Part shown: piece by piece, positions 18,000-26,336 of the stretch
Position numbering within the stretch: the stretch's first letter is position 1
How the letters are laid out: each line of letters starts with the position of its first letter
From: Streptomyces cinnabarinus
GTDB taxonomy: Bacteria; Actinomycetota; Actinomycetes; Streptomycetales; Streptomycetaceae
NCBI RefSeq assembly: GCF_027270315.1
Contig: NZ_CP114413.1
Coordinates: 6,014,001 to 6,078,000 of the forward strand
Reading direction: 5' to 3'
Length of the DNA: 64,000 bases
Notes under the pieces: generated by a model
What the model was told of the DNA's origin: nothing
Database searches by the model: none
What the model saw: the letters and a program-made list of their open reading frames with translations, nothing else
Position numbers and translations under genes: made by a program

Positions 18000-19112
18000 A
18001 TGGCGACCTACGACCTGTACGCCACCGACCCGGGAGACCCCCACTGGCAGGTGCCGGCGACCGGCGCGGCCCGCTTCGCCTGGGAGTACGACGACGGCCG
18101 TGACCGTCTGCTCGCCCTCTACCAGAAGGGCAAGGACAAGCAGTGGGACGGACAGAAGCGCATCGACTGGACCCTTGAGGTGGACCCCTACGACCCGCTC
18201 GGCACCCCCGACGAGGCGATGTCCCTCTACGGCACCCGGCACTGGGCGAAACTGACCGACGCCGACAAGGGCGAGTTACGGCGCCACTACGCCTCCTGGC
18301 AGTTCAGCCAGTTCCTCCACGGCGAACAGGGCGCGATGGTCTGCGCCGCGCGCATCGTGGAGTCGGTCCCGGACCTGGACGCCAAGTTCTACTCGGCGAC
18401 CCAGACGATGGACGAGGCCCGGCACGCCGAGATCTACGGCCGCTTCCTGCACGAGAAGATCGGGATGCTCTACCCGGTCAACGACAACCTCCGGTCCCTG
18501 CTCGGCGACACCCTCCGCGACAGCCGCTGGGATATGCCCTACCTCGGCATGCAGGTCCTCATCGAGGGCCTCGCCCTCGCCGCGTTCGGCATGATCCGCG
18601 ACACCACGGACAAGCCCCTGCCCCAGCAGATCCTCGCCTACGTCATGCAGGACGAGGCCCGCCACGTGGCCTTCGGCCGCATGGCACTGCGCGACTACTA
18701 CAAGCAGCTCACCGACGCCGAACTCCGCGAACGCGAGGAGTTCGTCATCGAGGGCTGCTACCTGATGCGCGACCGCCTGCGCGGCGTCGAGGTCCTGGAG
18801 AACTTCGGCATCCCCACCGCCGAGGCCGAGGAGTACAGCGAACGGTCCGAATTCCTGGCCCTGTTCCGCCAGTTGCTGTTCTCCCGCATCGTCCCCTGCG
18901 TCAAGGACATCGGCCTGTGGGGCAAGCGCCTCCAGCAGGCCTACGTCGACATGGGCGTCTTCGAGATGGGCAACTCCAACCTCGATCTCCTGATGACCGA
19001 GGACGAGGAGATCGCCGAGAAACTGGACACGGAGCGGTTCGCTGCGGAGGAGCGGAAGCGGGTCGCGGAGGTGGTGGAGATGGTCGAGGCGGGTCAATGC
19101 GGCGCTGGGTGA
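18000..19112 (+). CDS. ferritin-like diiron protein
   Basis: A 370-residue helical protein. Ligand motifs are FLHGEQGAMVCA (first Glu), TMDEARHAEIYGRF (ExxH) and MQDEARHVAFGRMALRDYY (second ExxH), the pattern of a carboxylate-bridged diiron centre as in ribonucleotide reductase R2, R2-like oxidases and ferritin-like oxygenases. The ATG at 18000 is chosen because the conserved N-terminus (MATYDLYATDPGDPHWQVP) begins there. It lies back to back with the AurF-like gene over 127 bases. An oxidase or oxygenase role is likely; the substrate is unknown. Confidence 0.82.
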   Translation: MATYDLYATDPGDPHWQVPATGAARFAWEYDDGRDRLLALYQKGKDKQWDGQKRIDWTLEVDPYDPLGTPDEAMSLYGTRHWAKLTDADKGELRRHYASWQFSQFLHGEQGAMVCAARIVESVPDLDAKFYSATQTMDEARHAEIYGRFLHEKIGMLYPVNDNLRSLLGDTLRDSRWDMPYLGMQVLIEGLALAAFGMIRDTTDKPLPQQILAYVMQDEARHVAFGRMALRDYYKQLTDAELREREEFVIEGCYLMRDRLRGVEVLENFGIPTAEAEEYSERSEFLALFRQLLFSRIVPCVKDIGLWGKRLQQAYVDMGVFEMGNSNLDLLMTEDEEIAEKLDTERFAAEERKRVAEVVEMVEAGQCGAG

Positions 19113-19193
19113 TCACTCGTTCGACGGGCGCTTGGGCATATCCAACTGGGTAGGCTGGATGTGCCAGGCAGACTCCGTCACGTGGGAGTACCT

Positions 19194-19838
19194 ATGAGCG
19201 CCGCACGCGAGTACGGGTTGGACGAGGACTACGAGTGGCCCCGTCCGCCGGTCGGCGGCTGGACGGCGGACGACCTGGACGAACTCCCGAATCTGCCTCC
19301 GCACACGGAGCTGATCGACGGGAGTCTCGTTTTCGTGAGTCCGCAGACTCGTTTTCACATGCGCACGATCCGGCTTCTGGAATACGCCTTGCTCAGTCAG
19401 GTCCCAGATGCGTACGACGTCGACCGGGAGTTCAGCGTCAGGCTCGACCGACGCAACCGGCCAGAGCCTGACGTCCTGGTGTTCCGGAAAGACGCGGATA
19501 CCGGCCCTCGGCAGACCTGGCATCACGCCGAGTCCGTCATCCTCGCCATCGAGGTCGTCTCCGAGGACTCCCTGGAGCGCGATCGGGAGGTCAAGCCTCG
19601 CAAGTACGCGGCAGCGGGTATTCCCCATTTCTGGCGCGTGGAGGAGAGTCAGGGGTTGCCGGTCGTCTACACCTACGAACTCGATCGGTCCACGGACACA
19701 TACAGCCCGATCGGCATCCATCACGACCGGCTGAAGGTGACCGTTCCGTTCCCGCTCGCCATCGACCTCACCGCGATCAACCGCCGACCGCCGGTTGCCC
19801 CTCCGAAGCCTCCGCAGGGAACGACGTCCGCAGAGTGA
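19194..19838 (+). CDS. Uma2 family (DUF820) restriction-endonuclease-fold protein
   Basis: The 214-residue protein has the Uma2 PD-(D/E)xK-like pattern: ELIDGSLVFVSP, PEPDVLVFRKD and LAIEVVSEDS, then the basic REVKPRKYAAAGIPHFW. Uma2 proteins are abundant in Streptomyces and cyanobacteria, and their role is unsettled. The ATG at 19194 follows GGGAG. Its 3' end overlaps the convergent DUF3291 gene by 62 bases. Confidence 0.87.
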   Translation: MSAAREYGLDEDYEWPRPPVGGWTADDLDELPNLPPHTELIDGSLVFVSPQTRFHMRTIRLLEYALLSQVPDAYDVDREFSVRLDRRNRPEPDVLVFRKDADTGPRQTWHHAESVILAIEVVSEDSLERDREVKPRKYAAAGIPHFWRVEESQGLPVVYTYELDRSTDTYSPIGIHHDRLKVTVPFPLAIDLTAINRRPPVAPPKPPQGTTSAE

Positions 19839-20256
19839 AGGCGTACGGCGTGGGCCCGTTCGCCCGCAGGTGCAGCAGACGCTCCTCCGCCTCGGCGACC
19901 GTCGGCCGGTGTCCTGCCGGGACCCACCACATGGCCATCATCGCCTCCTCGACCTTCTCGAACCATTCGCGGCGGCGGGCCAGCATCTCGCGGTGACGGC
20001 CCTGGTACATGTACGCCGTCAGGGAGTCGGTGTCCCGCCACACCGACATGTTGATGATCAGCCACTCGTCCCCCAGGACAGGGATGTCGGTCGCGTCGCC
20101 GCCCTCGCTCTGGAGGCGCCAGACGAATCCGTCGGCGGAGTCGGCGTCGGCGTTCACCGGATCGAGCGCGTCGACGAAATCCTTCAACTGCGGTGAGTCC
20201 AGCGGGAACTTGAGGCGGGCTATGTTGACTTCGGCAAGCTCGAATGCGGCAGTCAT
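19777..20256 (-). CDS. DUF3291 family protein
   Basis: The 159-residue protein begins FELAEVNIARLKFPLDSPQL and contains LIINMSVWRDTDSLTAYMY and MAMWWVPAGHRPTVAEAEE. These are hallmarks of DUF3291, a dimeric alpha/beta-barrel fold related to antibiotic-biosynthesis monooxygenases. Function is unknown. The start is clear because the conserved strand follows it directly. Confidence 0.88.
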   Translation of the reverse strand: MTAAFELAEVNIARLKFPLDSPQLKDFVDALDPVNADADSADGFVWRLQSEGGDATDIPVLGDEWLIINMSVWRDTDSLTAYMYQGRHREMLARRREWFEKVEEAMMAMWWVPAGHRPTVAEAEERLLHLRANGPTPYAFTLRTSFPAEASEGQPAVGG

Positions 20257-20301
20257 AGACCGAACGGTAGGTCGGGCGCACCGGGTGCGGGAACCCCCGT
20301 C

Positions 20302-21759
20302 TCACCCACCGAGCACCGCCTTCATCACCTCCCGCGCGATCGGCGCCGCGTCCCCGCCCCCGCTGATCTCCCCACGGTCCGCCTCCGCGTCCTCCACCAC
20401 CACCGCGACCGCCACCTTCGGCGTCACGTCCCGCTCACCCTCCGCCCATGACACGAACCAGGCATACGGCGTACCGGAGTTGTCGATCCCGTGCTGCGCG
20501 GTACCGGTCTTCCCGCCGACGGTCACCCCGTCGATCGCCGCGTTCGCCCCGGTGCCCTCCCGCACCACGTCCGTCATCAACTCCCGCAGCCGCAGCGCGG
20601 TCGCCGGATGCATCGCCTGCCGCACCGGACGGGATCCGGCCGTGGCCAGCGTCGCGCCCCCCGAACGCACGGTCCGCTCCACCAGATACGGCTCGCGCAC
20701 CTGCCCCCCGCTCGCCACCGCCGCCGCCACCATCGCCATCTGCAGGGGCGTGGCCCGCGTGTTGTACTGCCCGATCGCCGACAGCGCGAGCTGCGCCCGG
20801 TCGACCGTCGTGTCGAAGGTGCTCGGCGCCACCGAGTACGGGATCCGCACCCCCGCGTCATTGAATCCGAACGCCTGCGCCGTAGCCGCCAGATCGGCCA
20901 CCCCCACCCGCACCCCCAGCTTCGCGAACACCGTGTTGCACGACCACATGAACGCGGCCCGCAGGGACGCGTCCGCGCACCCCCTCGCCTCGTTCGTCAG
21001 GCTCGTCGAACTACCCGGCAGCGTGTACGGGTCGGGGGAGTCGGTCGGCTCGTCGACATCCCCGACCACCCCCGCGTCCAGCGCCGCCGCCGCGGTCACC
21101 ACCTTGAAGGTCGACCCCGGCGGATACGTCTGCCGCACCGCCCGGTTGAGCATCGGCTTGTCCGGGTCCTCGTTCAGCCCGATCCAGGACCGCGCCACCG
21201 TCGGCCCGTTCCCCGACAGCGCCTCCGGGTTGTACGAGGGGGTCGACACCAGCGCCAGGATCCGCCCCGTCGACGGCTCCACCGCTGCCACCGCGCCCTT
21301 GCGCCCGCCGAGCCCGTCGTAGGCCGCCCCCTGCGCGCCCGCGTGCAGCGTCGTCACCACGTCGCCGCCCGGATTGCGCGCCCGGGTCAAGTCGCCCAGC
21401 AGCGGGAACGGCGACAGCATCGGATCGTCGCCCGACAGCACCCCGTCCTCGGCGTGCTCCAGCAGGCTCGTCCCGTACACCTGAGAGGCGAATCCGGTCA
21501 CCGGCGCGTACAACGGGCCGTCCAGATAGGTGCGTTCGTAGCGGAGCTGCTCGCCGGTGTCCTTGGACCCGGTGACCGGCCGGCCGCCGACCAGGATGTC
21601 GCCGCGCGGCTGCCCGTACCGGGCAATGGTCTGCCGCCGGTTGGCCGGGTTCTCGTCGTACTCGCCCGACTCGAAGACCTGGATGCGGGTGGCGTTCACC
21701 AGCAGCGCCCCCAGCAGCAGGGCGCAGAAGACGGCCGCGAGCCGGATGTGCCGGGTCAC
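20302..21759 (-). CDS. class B penicillin-binding protein (transpeptidase)
   Basis: The 485-residue PBP has an N-terminal membrane anchor (LAAVFCALLLGALLVNAT), a dimerisation region, and a transpeptidase domain with the three penicillin-binding motifs: STFK in PPGSTFKVV, SCN in WSCNTVFA and KTGT in GGKTGTAQ. It cross-links peptidoglycan outside the membrane. The GTG at 21759 overlaps the stop of the SEDS gene (GTGA), so the pair is translationally coupled, which fits the known SEDS-bPBP partnership. It is a PbpA-like paralog; its stage of use in the life cycle is not visible. Confidence 0.95.
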   Translation of the reverse strand: MTRHIRLAAVFCALLLGALLVNATRIQVFESGEYDENPANRRQTIARYGQPRGDILVGGRPVTGSKDTGEQLRYERTYLDGPLYAPVTGFASQVYGTSLLEHAEDGVLSGDDPMLSPFPLLGDLTRARNPGGDVVTTLHAGAQGAAYDGLGGRKGAVAAVEPSTGRILALVSTPSYNPEALSGNGPTVARSWIGLNEDPDKPMLNRAVRQTYPPGSTFKVVTAAAALDAGVVGDVDEPTDSPDPYTLPGSSTSLTNEARGCADASLRAAFMWSCNTVFAKLGVRVGVADLAATAQAFGFNDAGVRIPYSVAPSTFDTTVDRAQLALSAIGQYNTRATPLQMAMVAAAVASGGQVREPYLVERTVRSGGATLATAGSRPVRQAMHPATALRLRELMTDVVREGTGANAAIDGVTVGGKTGTAQHGIDNSGTPYAWFVSWAEGERDVTPKVAVAVVVEDAEADRGEISGGGDAAPIAREVMKAVLGG

Positions 21760-23123
21760 GCGGCCGCCGTCCCGTCCGTCTCGTATTGCCCGCGCGCCGA
21801 GTCGCTCAGCCTGACCAGCAGTGCCACGATCGCCCAGTTGGTGACCACCGAGGAACCGCCCTGCGCCAGGAACGGCATCGCCATGCCGGTCAGCGGGATC
21901 AGCCCGGTCACCCCGCCCGCGATCACGAACACCTGGAGCGCGACGATCGAGGCGAGCCCCACCGCGAGCAGTTGCCCGAAGGGGTCGCGCAGCGCGAGGC
22001 CCGCCCGGTAACCCCGCTCCACCAGCAGTCCGTAGAGCAGGAAGATCGCGGACAGTCCGGCCAGGCCCAGTTCCTCGCCCGCGGTGGCCAGGATGAAGTC
22101 CGACTTCACGGCGAACCCGATCAGTACGGAGTGGCCGAGTCCGAGGCCGGTGCCGAGCATGCCGCCGGACGCGAAGGCGAACAGCGACTGGGAGAGCTGG
22201 TTGGGGCCCTGTCCCGCCTCGATCGAGGCGAGCGGATGCAGCCAGTCCTCGACCCTGCTGTGCACGTGCGGTTCCAGCCAGCCAACGGCGACCGCGCCGA
22301 GGGCCGCCAGCAGCAGGCCCACGGCGATCCATCCGGTGCGCCCGGTGGCGACGTACAGCAGGACCACGAACAGGCCGAAGAACAGCAGCGAGGTGCCGAG
22401 GTCCCGTTCCAGGATCAGTACGCCGACGCTCAGCAGCCAGATCGCGACGATCGGCCCGAGCACCCGCCCGGTCGGCAGTTGCAGCCGCCAGACCCGGCGG
22501 CCCGCATAGGCCAGCGCTCCTCGGTTGGCGGCCAGATAGGCGGCGAAGAACACCGCGAGCAGCACCTTCGCGAACTCGCCCGGCTGGATGGAGAATCCGG
22601 CGATCCGGATCCAGATCCGGGCCCCGTTCACCGCGGGGAAAAGGATCGGCAGGATCAGCAGGCCGAGGGCGCCGACCACGCTGACGTACGCATAGCGCTG
22701 AAGGACCCGATGGTCGCGCAACAGCAGCACGGTCACGATGAAGAAGGCCACCCCCAGTGTGGACCACACGAGTTGGGCGGGCGCCGCCCGGTCGCCCGGG
22801 GTCTCCAGGTCGAGCCGGTAGATCAGGACCAGGCCGAGGCCGTTGAGCAGCACGCCGATCGGCAGCAGCAGCGGGTCCGCGCACGGCGCCCGGAACCGCA
22901 CCGCCAGATGGGCGACGAGCGCCAGCACACCGAGCCCGGCGCCGTAACCGGCGGCGCCGGGCGGGACGGTGCCGGCACGGGCGAGGCCGACAGCGCAGTA
23001 GCCGTACACGGAGAGCAGGACGGCCACGACGATGAGGGCGAGTTCGATGCCACGGCGCCGGGGGAGGCGTACGGCGGGAGCGGGTGTGTCCGCTCGTGCC
23101 ACGGTGGTTCCGGCCTTGCTCAT
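21756..23123 (-). CDS. SEDS family peptidoglycan glycosyltransferase (FtsW/RodA/SpoVE)
   Basis: A 455-residue polytopic membrane protein with about twelve hydrophobic segments. SEDS hallmarks are IQPGEFAKVLLAVFFAAYL, ILERDLGTSLLFFGLF and the C-terminal GLIPLTGMAMPFLAQGGSS. It polymerises lipid II with its coupled PBP partner downstream. Streptomyces has several SEDS paralogs, so this one could serve growth or sporulation. The ATG at 23123 is the only good start. Confidence 0.95.
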   Translation of the reverse strand: MSKAGTTVARADTPAPAVRLPRRRGIELALIVVAVLLSVYGYCAVGLARAGTVPPGAAGYGAGLGVLALVAHLAVRFRAPCADPLLLPIGVLLNGLGLVLIYRLDLETPGDRAAPAQLVWSTLGVAFFIVTVLLLRDHRVLQRYAYVSVVGALGLLILPILFPAVNGARIWIRIAGFSIQPGEFAKVLLAVFFAAYLAANRGALAYAGRRVWRLQLPTGRVLGPIVAIWLLSVGVLILERDLGTSLLFFGLFVVLLYVATGRTGWIAVGLLLAALGAVAVGWLEPHVHSRVEDWLHPLASIEAGQGPNQLSQSLFAFASGGMLGTGLGLGHSVLIGFAVKSDFILATAGEELGLAGLSAIFLLYGLLVERGYRAGLALRDPFGQLLAVGLASIVALQVFVIAGGVTGLIPLTGMAMPFLAQGGSSVVTNWAIVALLVRLSDSARGQYETDGTAAA

Positions 23124-23166
23124 GTCCGGAACTTACCCAAATAGGGCGTCTTGTGTGCCTTGCGGC

Positions 23167-23517
23167 TCAGCACCAGCGTGGCGCGGGCCCGATGTTGTTG
23201 ATGTAGCGGGCGGCGCCCCAGGCCCAGGTGCCGTCGGGCAGGAGGTACCAGAGCGGGTTGCCCTGGATGTTCTGGCCGACCGTCTTGCAGAAGATCTTCA
23301 CGATCTGCCCGCGGTGCGCGGTCCGGATGACCTGGCTCCCCCGGTTGGGCGCGCTGCGCAGCAGCAGGGTGTCAGCGGTCACGACGCCCTTGTAGAGCCG
23401 GGGGTGCTTCTGGTGATGCCCGCCCCAGTCCTCACCGGCGACAGCGGGAGCGGCGGCAGCGGCGGCGACGAGCGCGCCGGCGACGATGGATATGGAGAGA
23501 CGGGAGCGGAGCGACAT
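23167..23517 (-). CDS. small secreted SH3-domain protein
   Basis: A 116-residue exported protein. The signal peptide (MSLRSRLSISIVAGALVAA, then Ala-rich, cleaved near AVAGED) is followed by a bacterial SH3-like domain: LYKGVVTADTLLLRSAPNRG, then VKIFCKTVGQNIQGNPLWY. Two Cys residues (KIFCK and the final RWC) may form a disulfide. GGAGG at normal spacing precedes the ATG at 23517. SH3b domains often bind cell wall; the role is unknown. Confidence 0.85.
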   Translation of the reverse strand: MSLRSRLSISIVAGALVAAAAAAPAVAGEDWGGHHQKHPRLYKGVVTADTLLLRSAPNRGSQVIRTAHRGQIVKIFCKTVGQNIQGNPLWYLLPDGTWAWGAARYINNIGPAPRWC

Positions 23518-23638
23518 GGGGTGTACCTCCATGAAGGGGGCGAAACCTGACTATCCGCCACGCTATGAGCGCAACACCCGGGCCGCCTCTCAACATGGGC
23601 CATCCGGATCCCACCCAGGGGCGCGGGGAACTGCGCGA

Positions 23639-24886
23639 TCAGCCCCAACCGGCCGGCAGATCCAATGTCGCCAAAGCCCCACCCTCCTCTGCATTCGCAA
23701 AGGACAACCGAGCCCCCAAGACTTCTGCCTGCCCCAACGCGATGGTCAACCCCAGCCCATGTCCCCTCGCGCCCCCCTCGGTCCGAAACCGCTGCGGCCC
23801 GTGCTCAAGCAAATACGCCGGATACCCGCCCCCGTGATCCCGCACCACGACCCGCGCCCCGTCCACCGTCAGAGACACCGGCCCCCGCCCATGCCGATGC
23901 GCATTGGCCACCAAATTCCCCAGCACCCGCTCCAGCCGCCGCCGATCCGTCTCCACGGCGACATCCCGCAGCACGACGACCTCCGTGGGTTCCCCCGCGC
24001 CCCGCACCACCCGCTCGGCCAGCGCCCCCAGTTGCTCGGTGTCCACATCGAGCCGTTCCCGCCCGGTGTCCAGCCGCGAGATCTCCAGCAGATCCTCGGT
24101 CAGCGTCCGCAACGCGGCGACCCGGTCCCGCACCAGCTCCGTCGGCCGCCCCGGGGGCAACAGCTCCGCCGCCGCGTGCAGCCCCGTGAGCGGCGTCCGC
24201 AGTTCATGGGCCACATCCGCCGTGAACCGCTGCTCGGCCTGGAGCTTGCCCTGGAGGGACGCCGCCATGGAGTCCAGCGCGGCGGCCACCGCGGCGACCT
24301 CGTCCTGAGGGCGTGTCGGATCCTTCGTACGGGGATCGTCGACACGGGCGTCCAGGTCGCCGCCGCTGATCCGGCGGGCCACCTGGGCCGTGGTGTGCAG
24401 CCGCCGGGTCACCCGGGTCACCGCCAGCGCGCCCACCAGCAGCGTGATCCCGATGGCCAGCGCCGAGGACCACAGGATCGCCCGGTCGAGGCCGTCGATC
24501 GTACGGGCCTGCTGCGAGTAGTCGACCCGCACCGCCAGCGCCCGTGAACCATCGGCCGGGCCCGCGGCCCACATCGTCGGCCGTCCCTGGTGGTCGGCGA
24601 CCATCGTGCCCCGGTCCCCGGCCAGCGCCAGCTCCCGCAGCGCCCCGGGCAGCCCCGGCGGATCGACGCCCGCGCCCGGAGTGAGCCGGTCCCCGGCCTC
24701 GAACGCGGCCGTCGCGTCGGTCAGCCGGGACAGCGCCTCGCCGCGGGCCCGCCCGACGGTCTGGTTGGTCACCGAGACATGCACGAGCACCCCGAGCAGC
24801 GCCGTGAGCGCACAGCACATGACGGTGATGAACACGGCGGCCTTGGTGGCGAGCGTCCCGGCCCAGCGGGGCAGCGCGAGCCTCAT
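23639..24886 (-). CDS. sensor histidine kinase with HAMP domain
   Basis: A 415-residue membrane kinase. The first membrane helix (AAVFITVMCCALTALLGVLV), a short extracellular domain, the second helix (SALAIGITLLVGALAV), and a HAMP linker are followed by the H box VAHELRTPLTGLH, N box NLVANAHRHG and G box GHGLGLTIALGQ. Its start overlaps the lipoprotein stop by ATGA, so both are made together, as in CseA-CseC. No response regulator gene is adjacent, so it is an orphan here. Confidence 0.93.
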   Translation of the reverse strand: MRLALPRWAGTLATKAAVFITVMCCALTALLGVLVHVSVTNQTVGRARGEALSRLTDATAAFEAGDRLTPGAGVDPPGLPGALRELALAGDRGTMVADHQGRPTMWAAGPADGSRALAVRVDYSQQARTIDGLDRAILWSSALAIGITLLVGALAVTRVTRRLHTTAQVARRISGGDLDARVDDPRTKDPTRPQDEVAAVAAALDSMAASLQGKLQAEQRFTADVAHELRTPLTGLHAAAELLPPGRPTELVRDRVAALRTLTEDLLEISRLDTGRERLDVDTEQLGALAERVVRGAGEPTEVVVLRDVAVETDRRRLERVLGNLVANAHRHGRGPVSLTVDGARVVVRDHGGGYPAYLLEHGPQRFRTEGGARGHGLGLTIALGQAEVLGARLSFANAEEGGALATLDLPAGWG

Positions 24887-25614
24887 CGGCCGCTCGCGGA
24901 GGAAGCGCTCGCGGAGGAGGTCGCCGACGGCTTGGGGGAGTGCTTGTGCGGGCCGGTGCGCAGCATCTCGTCGTGCGTCAGCAGCATCGCGTTGGCCTGC
25001 GCGTCCCAGGTCCACTGGAGCCGGTACTCGTACCCCGCGACCTCCGAGGGCGCGCGGACGATCACCGACCGCCCGGCCAGCTCGACCCCGCTGACGGCGT
25101 CGTCGTAGGACATGACGCGGACCAGGCGGTGCTTCTGGACGGTGTAGACGCGGATGGCGGTCAGCTTGTCGGGCAGCAGCTGGAAGCCGAGGGTGAGGTC
25201 CTCCTGGCCGTCGCCGCTCAGGTCCCGGTAGTACGGGGTGAGGACCGGGCAGCGGGACGCGTCGCCGCCGCTCGGCCCGCAGTCCGCCATCCGGCGGGCC
25301 GTCTCGCGGTACGGCGCCTTCGCGCTCTCGTAGTCATCGGGGTTCGCCTCGATCTCCGCGCGCACCACGGCGACCGGGTCCACCCTGCGGATGTCGTCGC
25401 CGGGCACCTCGACGCCCTTGACGACCTCGGTGGTCACCTCGCCGATCTCGTAGGCGGGGCTGGAGGCGGGCGTCAGCTCCGGCCAGAGCCGGGCCGGGCT
25501 CACCGCGGTGGGTGTGGCGCCCGCGCCCTTGAGCCCCCCGGCGTCACCGCAGCCCGCCGCGGCCGCCAGCACCAGGGCGGCTGCTGCGGTCGTACGGACA
25601 CGGCTGAGGGGCAC
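24883..25614 (-). CDS. lipoprotein coupled to a sensor kinase
   Basis: The 243-residue protein has a lipoprotein signal: a basic start, an Ala/Leu core and a lipobox ending LAAAAGCGDAG, so lipidation on Cys at about residue 22 is expected. The exported part resembles the CseA type of accessory lipoproteins (DLSGDGQEDLTLGF, then DKLTAIRVYTVQKHRLVRVM). The C-terminus is a Ser/Ala/Pro-rich tail. It probably senses or modulates the adjacent kinase at the outer face of the membrane. The start at 25614 begins the signal peptide. Confidence 0.88.
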   Translation of the reverse strand: MPLSRVRTTAAAALVLAAAAGCGDAGGLKGAGATPTAVSPARLWPELTPASSPAYEIGEVTTEVVKGVEVPGDDIRRVDPVAVVRAEIEANPDDYESAKAPYRETARRMADCGPSGGDASRCPVLTPYYRDLSGDGQEDLTLGFQLLPDKLTAIRVYTVQKHRLVRVMSYDDAVSGVELAGRSVIVRAPSEVAGYEYRLQWTWDAQANAMLLTHDEMLRTGPHKHSPKPSATSSASASSASGR

Positions 25615-25640
25615 GGTGCTCCTGTGGTTCTGAGGTGAGC

Positions 25641-25686
25641 GGTGGCCCCGACACCTTGTTCATGGTGGCCCGGACACCTTATTCAT
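25641..25686. repeat. 23-bp tandem direct repeat
   Basis: Two copies (25641-25663 and 25664-25686) of GGTGGCCC followed by (C/G)GACACCTTRTTCAT lie head to tail with 2 mismatches, just upstream of the lipoprotein gene. They could be a regulator binding site or the end of a lost insertion sequence. Neither reading is proven. Confidence 0.7.
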
Positions 25687-25726
25687 AGGGAAGTCCCTTT
25701 TGCCCGCCCTGGGCGGGCCGGAGCGA

Positions 25727-26233
25727 TCACTCCGTGAGCTCCTCCAGCAGCCGGGCGGTGGACAGGCCCGCACGCAGGTACTCGACGAAGAGGTCGTTGT
25801 GCAGGGCCCAGGGGGAGCGCCGGGACCGTATCAGCCGGATCGCCTCCTCCGTCGAGTGGCCCCGCCGGACCAGGGTCTGCGCGATCACCAGCCCCGAGCG
25901 GTTGTAGCCGTGATAGCAGCGGACCAGGATCGAGCGGCCCGCGTCCAGCGCCTCGGCGGCGGCCTGCGCCAGCCGGATCACGCCCGCGAGCTGCGTCCCG
26001 TCCAGCGGTCCGTCCGGGATGGGCCACACCTGGTGCTCCACCCCGCGGTCGGGCCCGTGCCCGGGCAACCGCAGCAGCGTCTGCACCAGATCGAACTCGT
26101 TCCTGACGACGACCGACTCCAGCTGCCCCGACCTCGCCCGGAACTCATGACCGCCCATCCACAGGCCGGGCACGATCTCGTCCCACGGAGTGTCCGGGGC
26201 CGGAACGTCGGGTTGATTCCCGCGGGTACGCAA
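25727..26233 (-). CDS. dual-specificity/tyrosine phosphatase-like protein (CX5R)
   Basis: The 168-residue protein has the P-loop VRCYHGYNRSGLVIAQ, the CX5R signature of cysteine-based phosphatases, preceded by a strand and followed by a helix. The upstream WPIPDGPLDG may carry the general-acid Asp. The TTG at 26233 is taken because GGGGGAGG lies at normal spacing before it, and no ATG or GTG fits. The gene is divergent from the NERD-like gene. Substrates are unknown; RNA or phosphoinositide-like phosphatases share the loop. Confidence 0.8.
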   Translation of the reverse strand: MRTRGNQPDVPAPDTPWDEIVPGLWMGGHEFRARSGQLESVVVRNEFDLVQTLLRLPGHGPDRGVEHQVWPIPDGPLDGTQLAGVIRLAQAAAEALDAGRSILVRCYHGYNRSGLVIAQTLVRRGHSTEEAIRLIRSRRSPWALHNDLFVEYLRAGLSTARLLEELTE

Positions 26234-26336
26234 TTGGCGCCTCCCCCAACTTCCCCACCCAACTCCTCTCAAAGGTAACCAGGTTCTTGCCCCTGGAGCA
26301 CCCCGCCTGTTCCCATGGTCAATGGGGTGATGGTGC

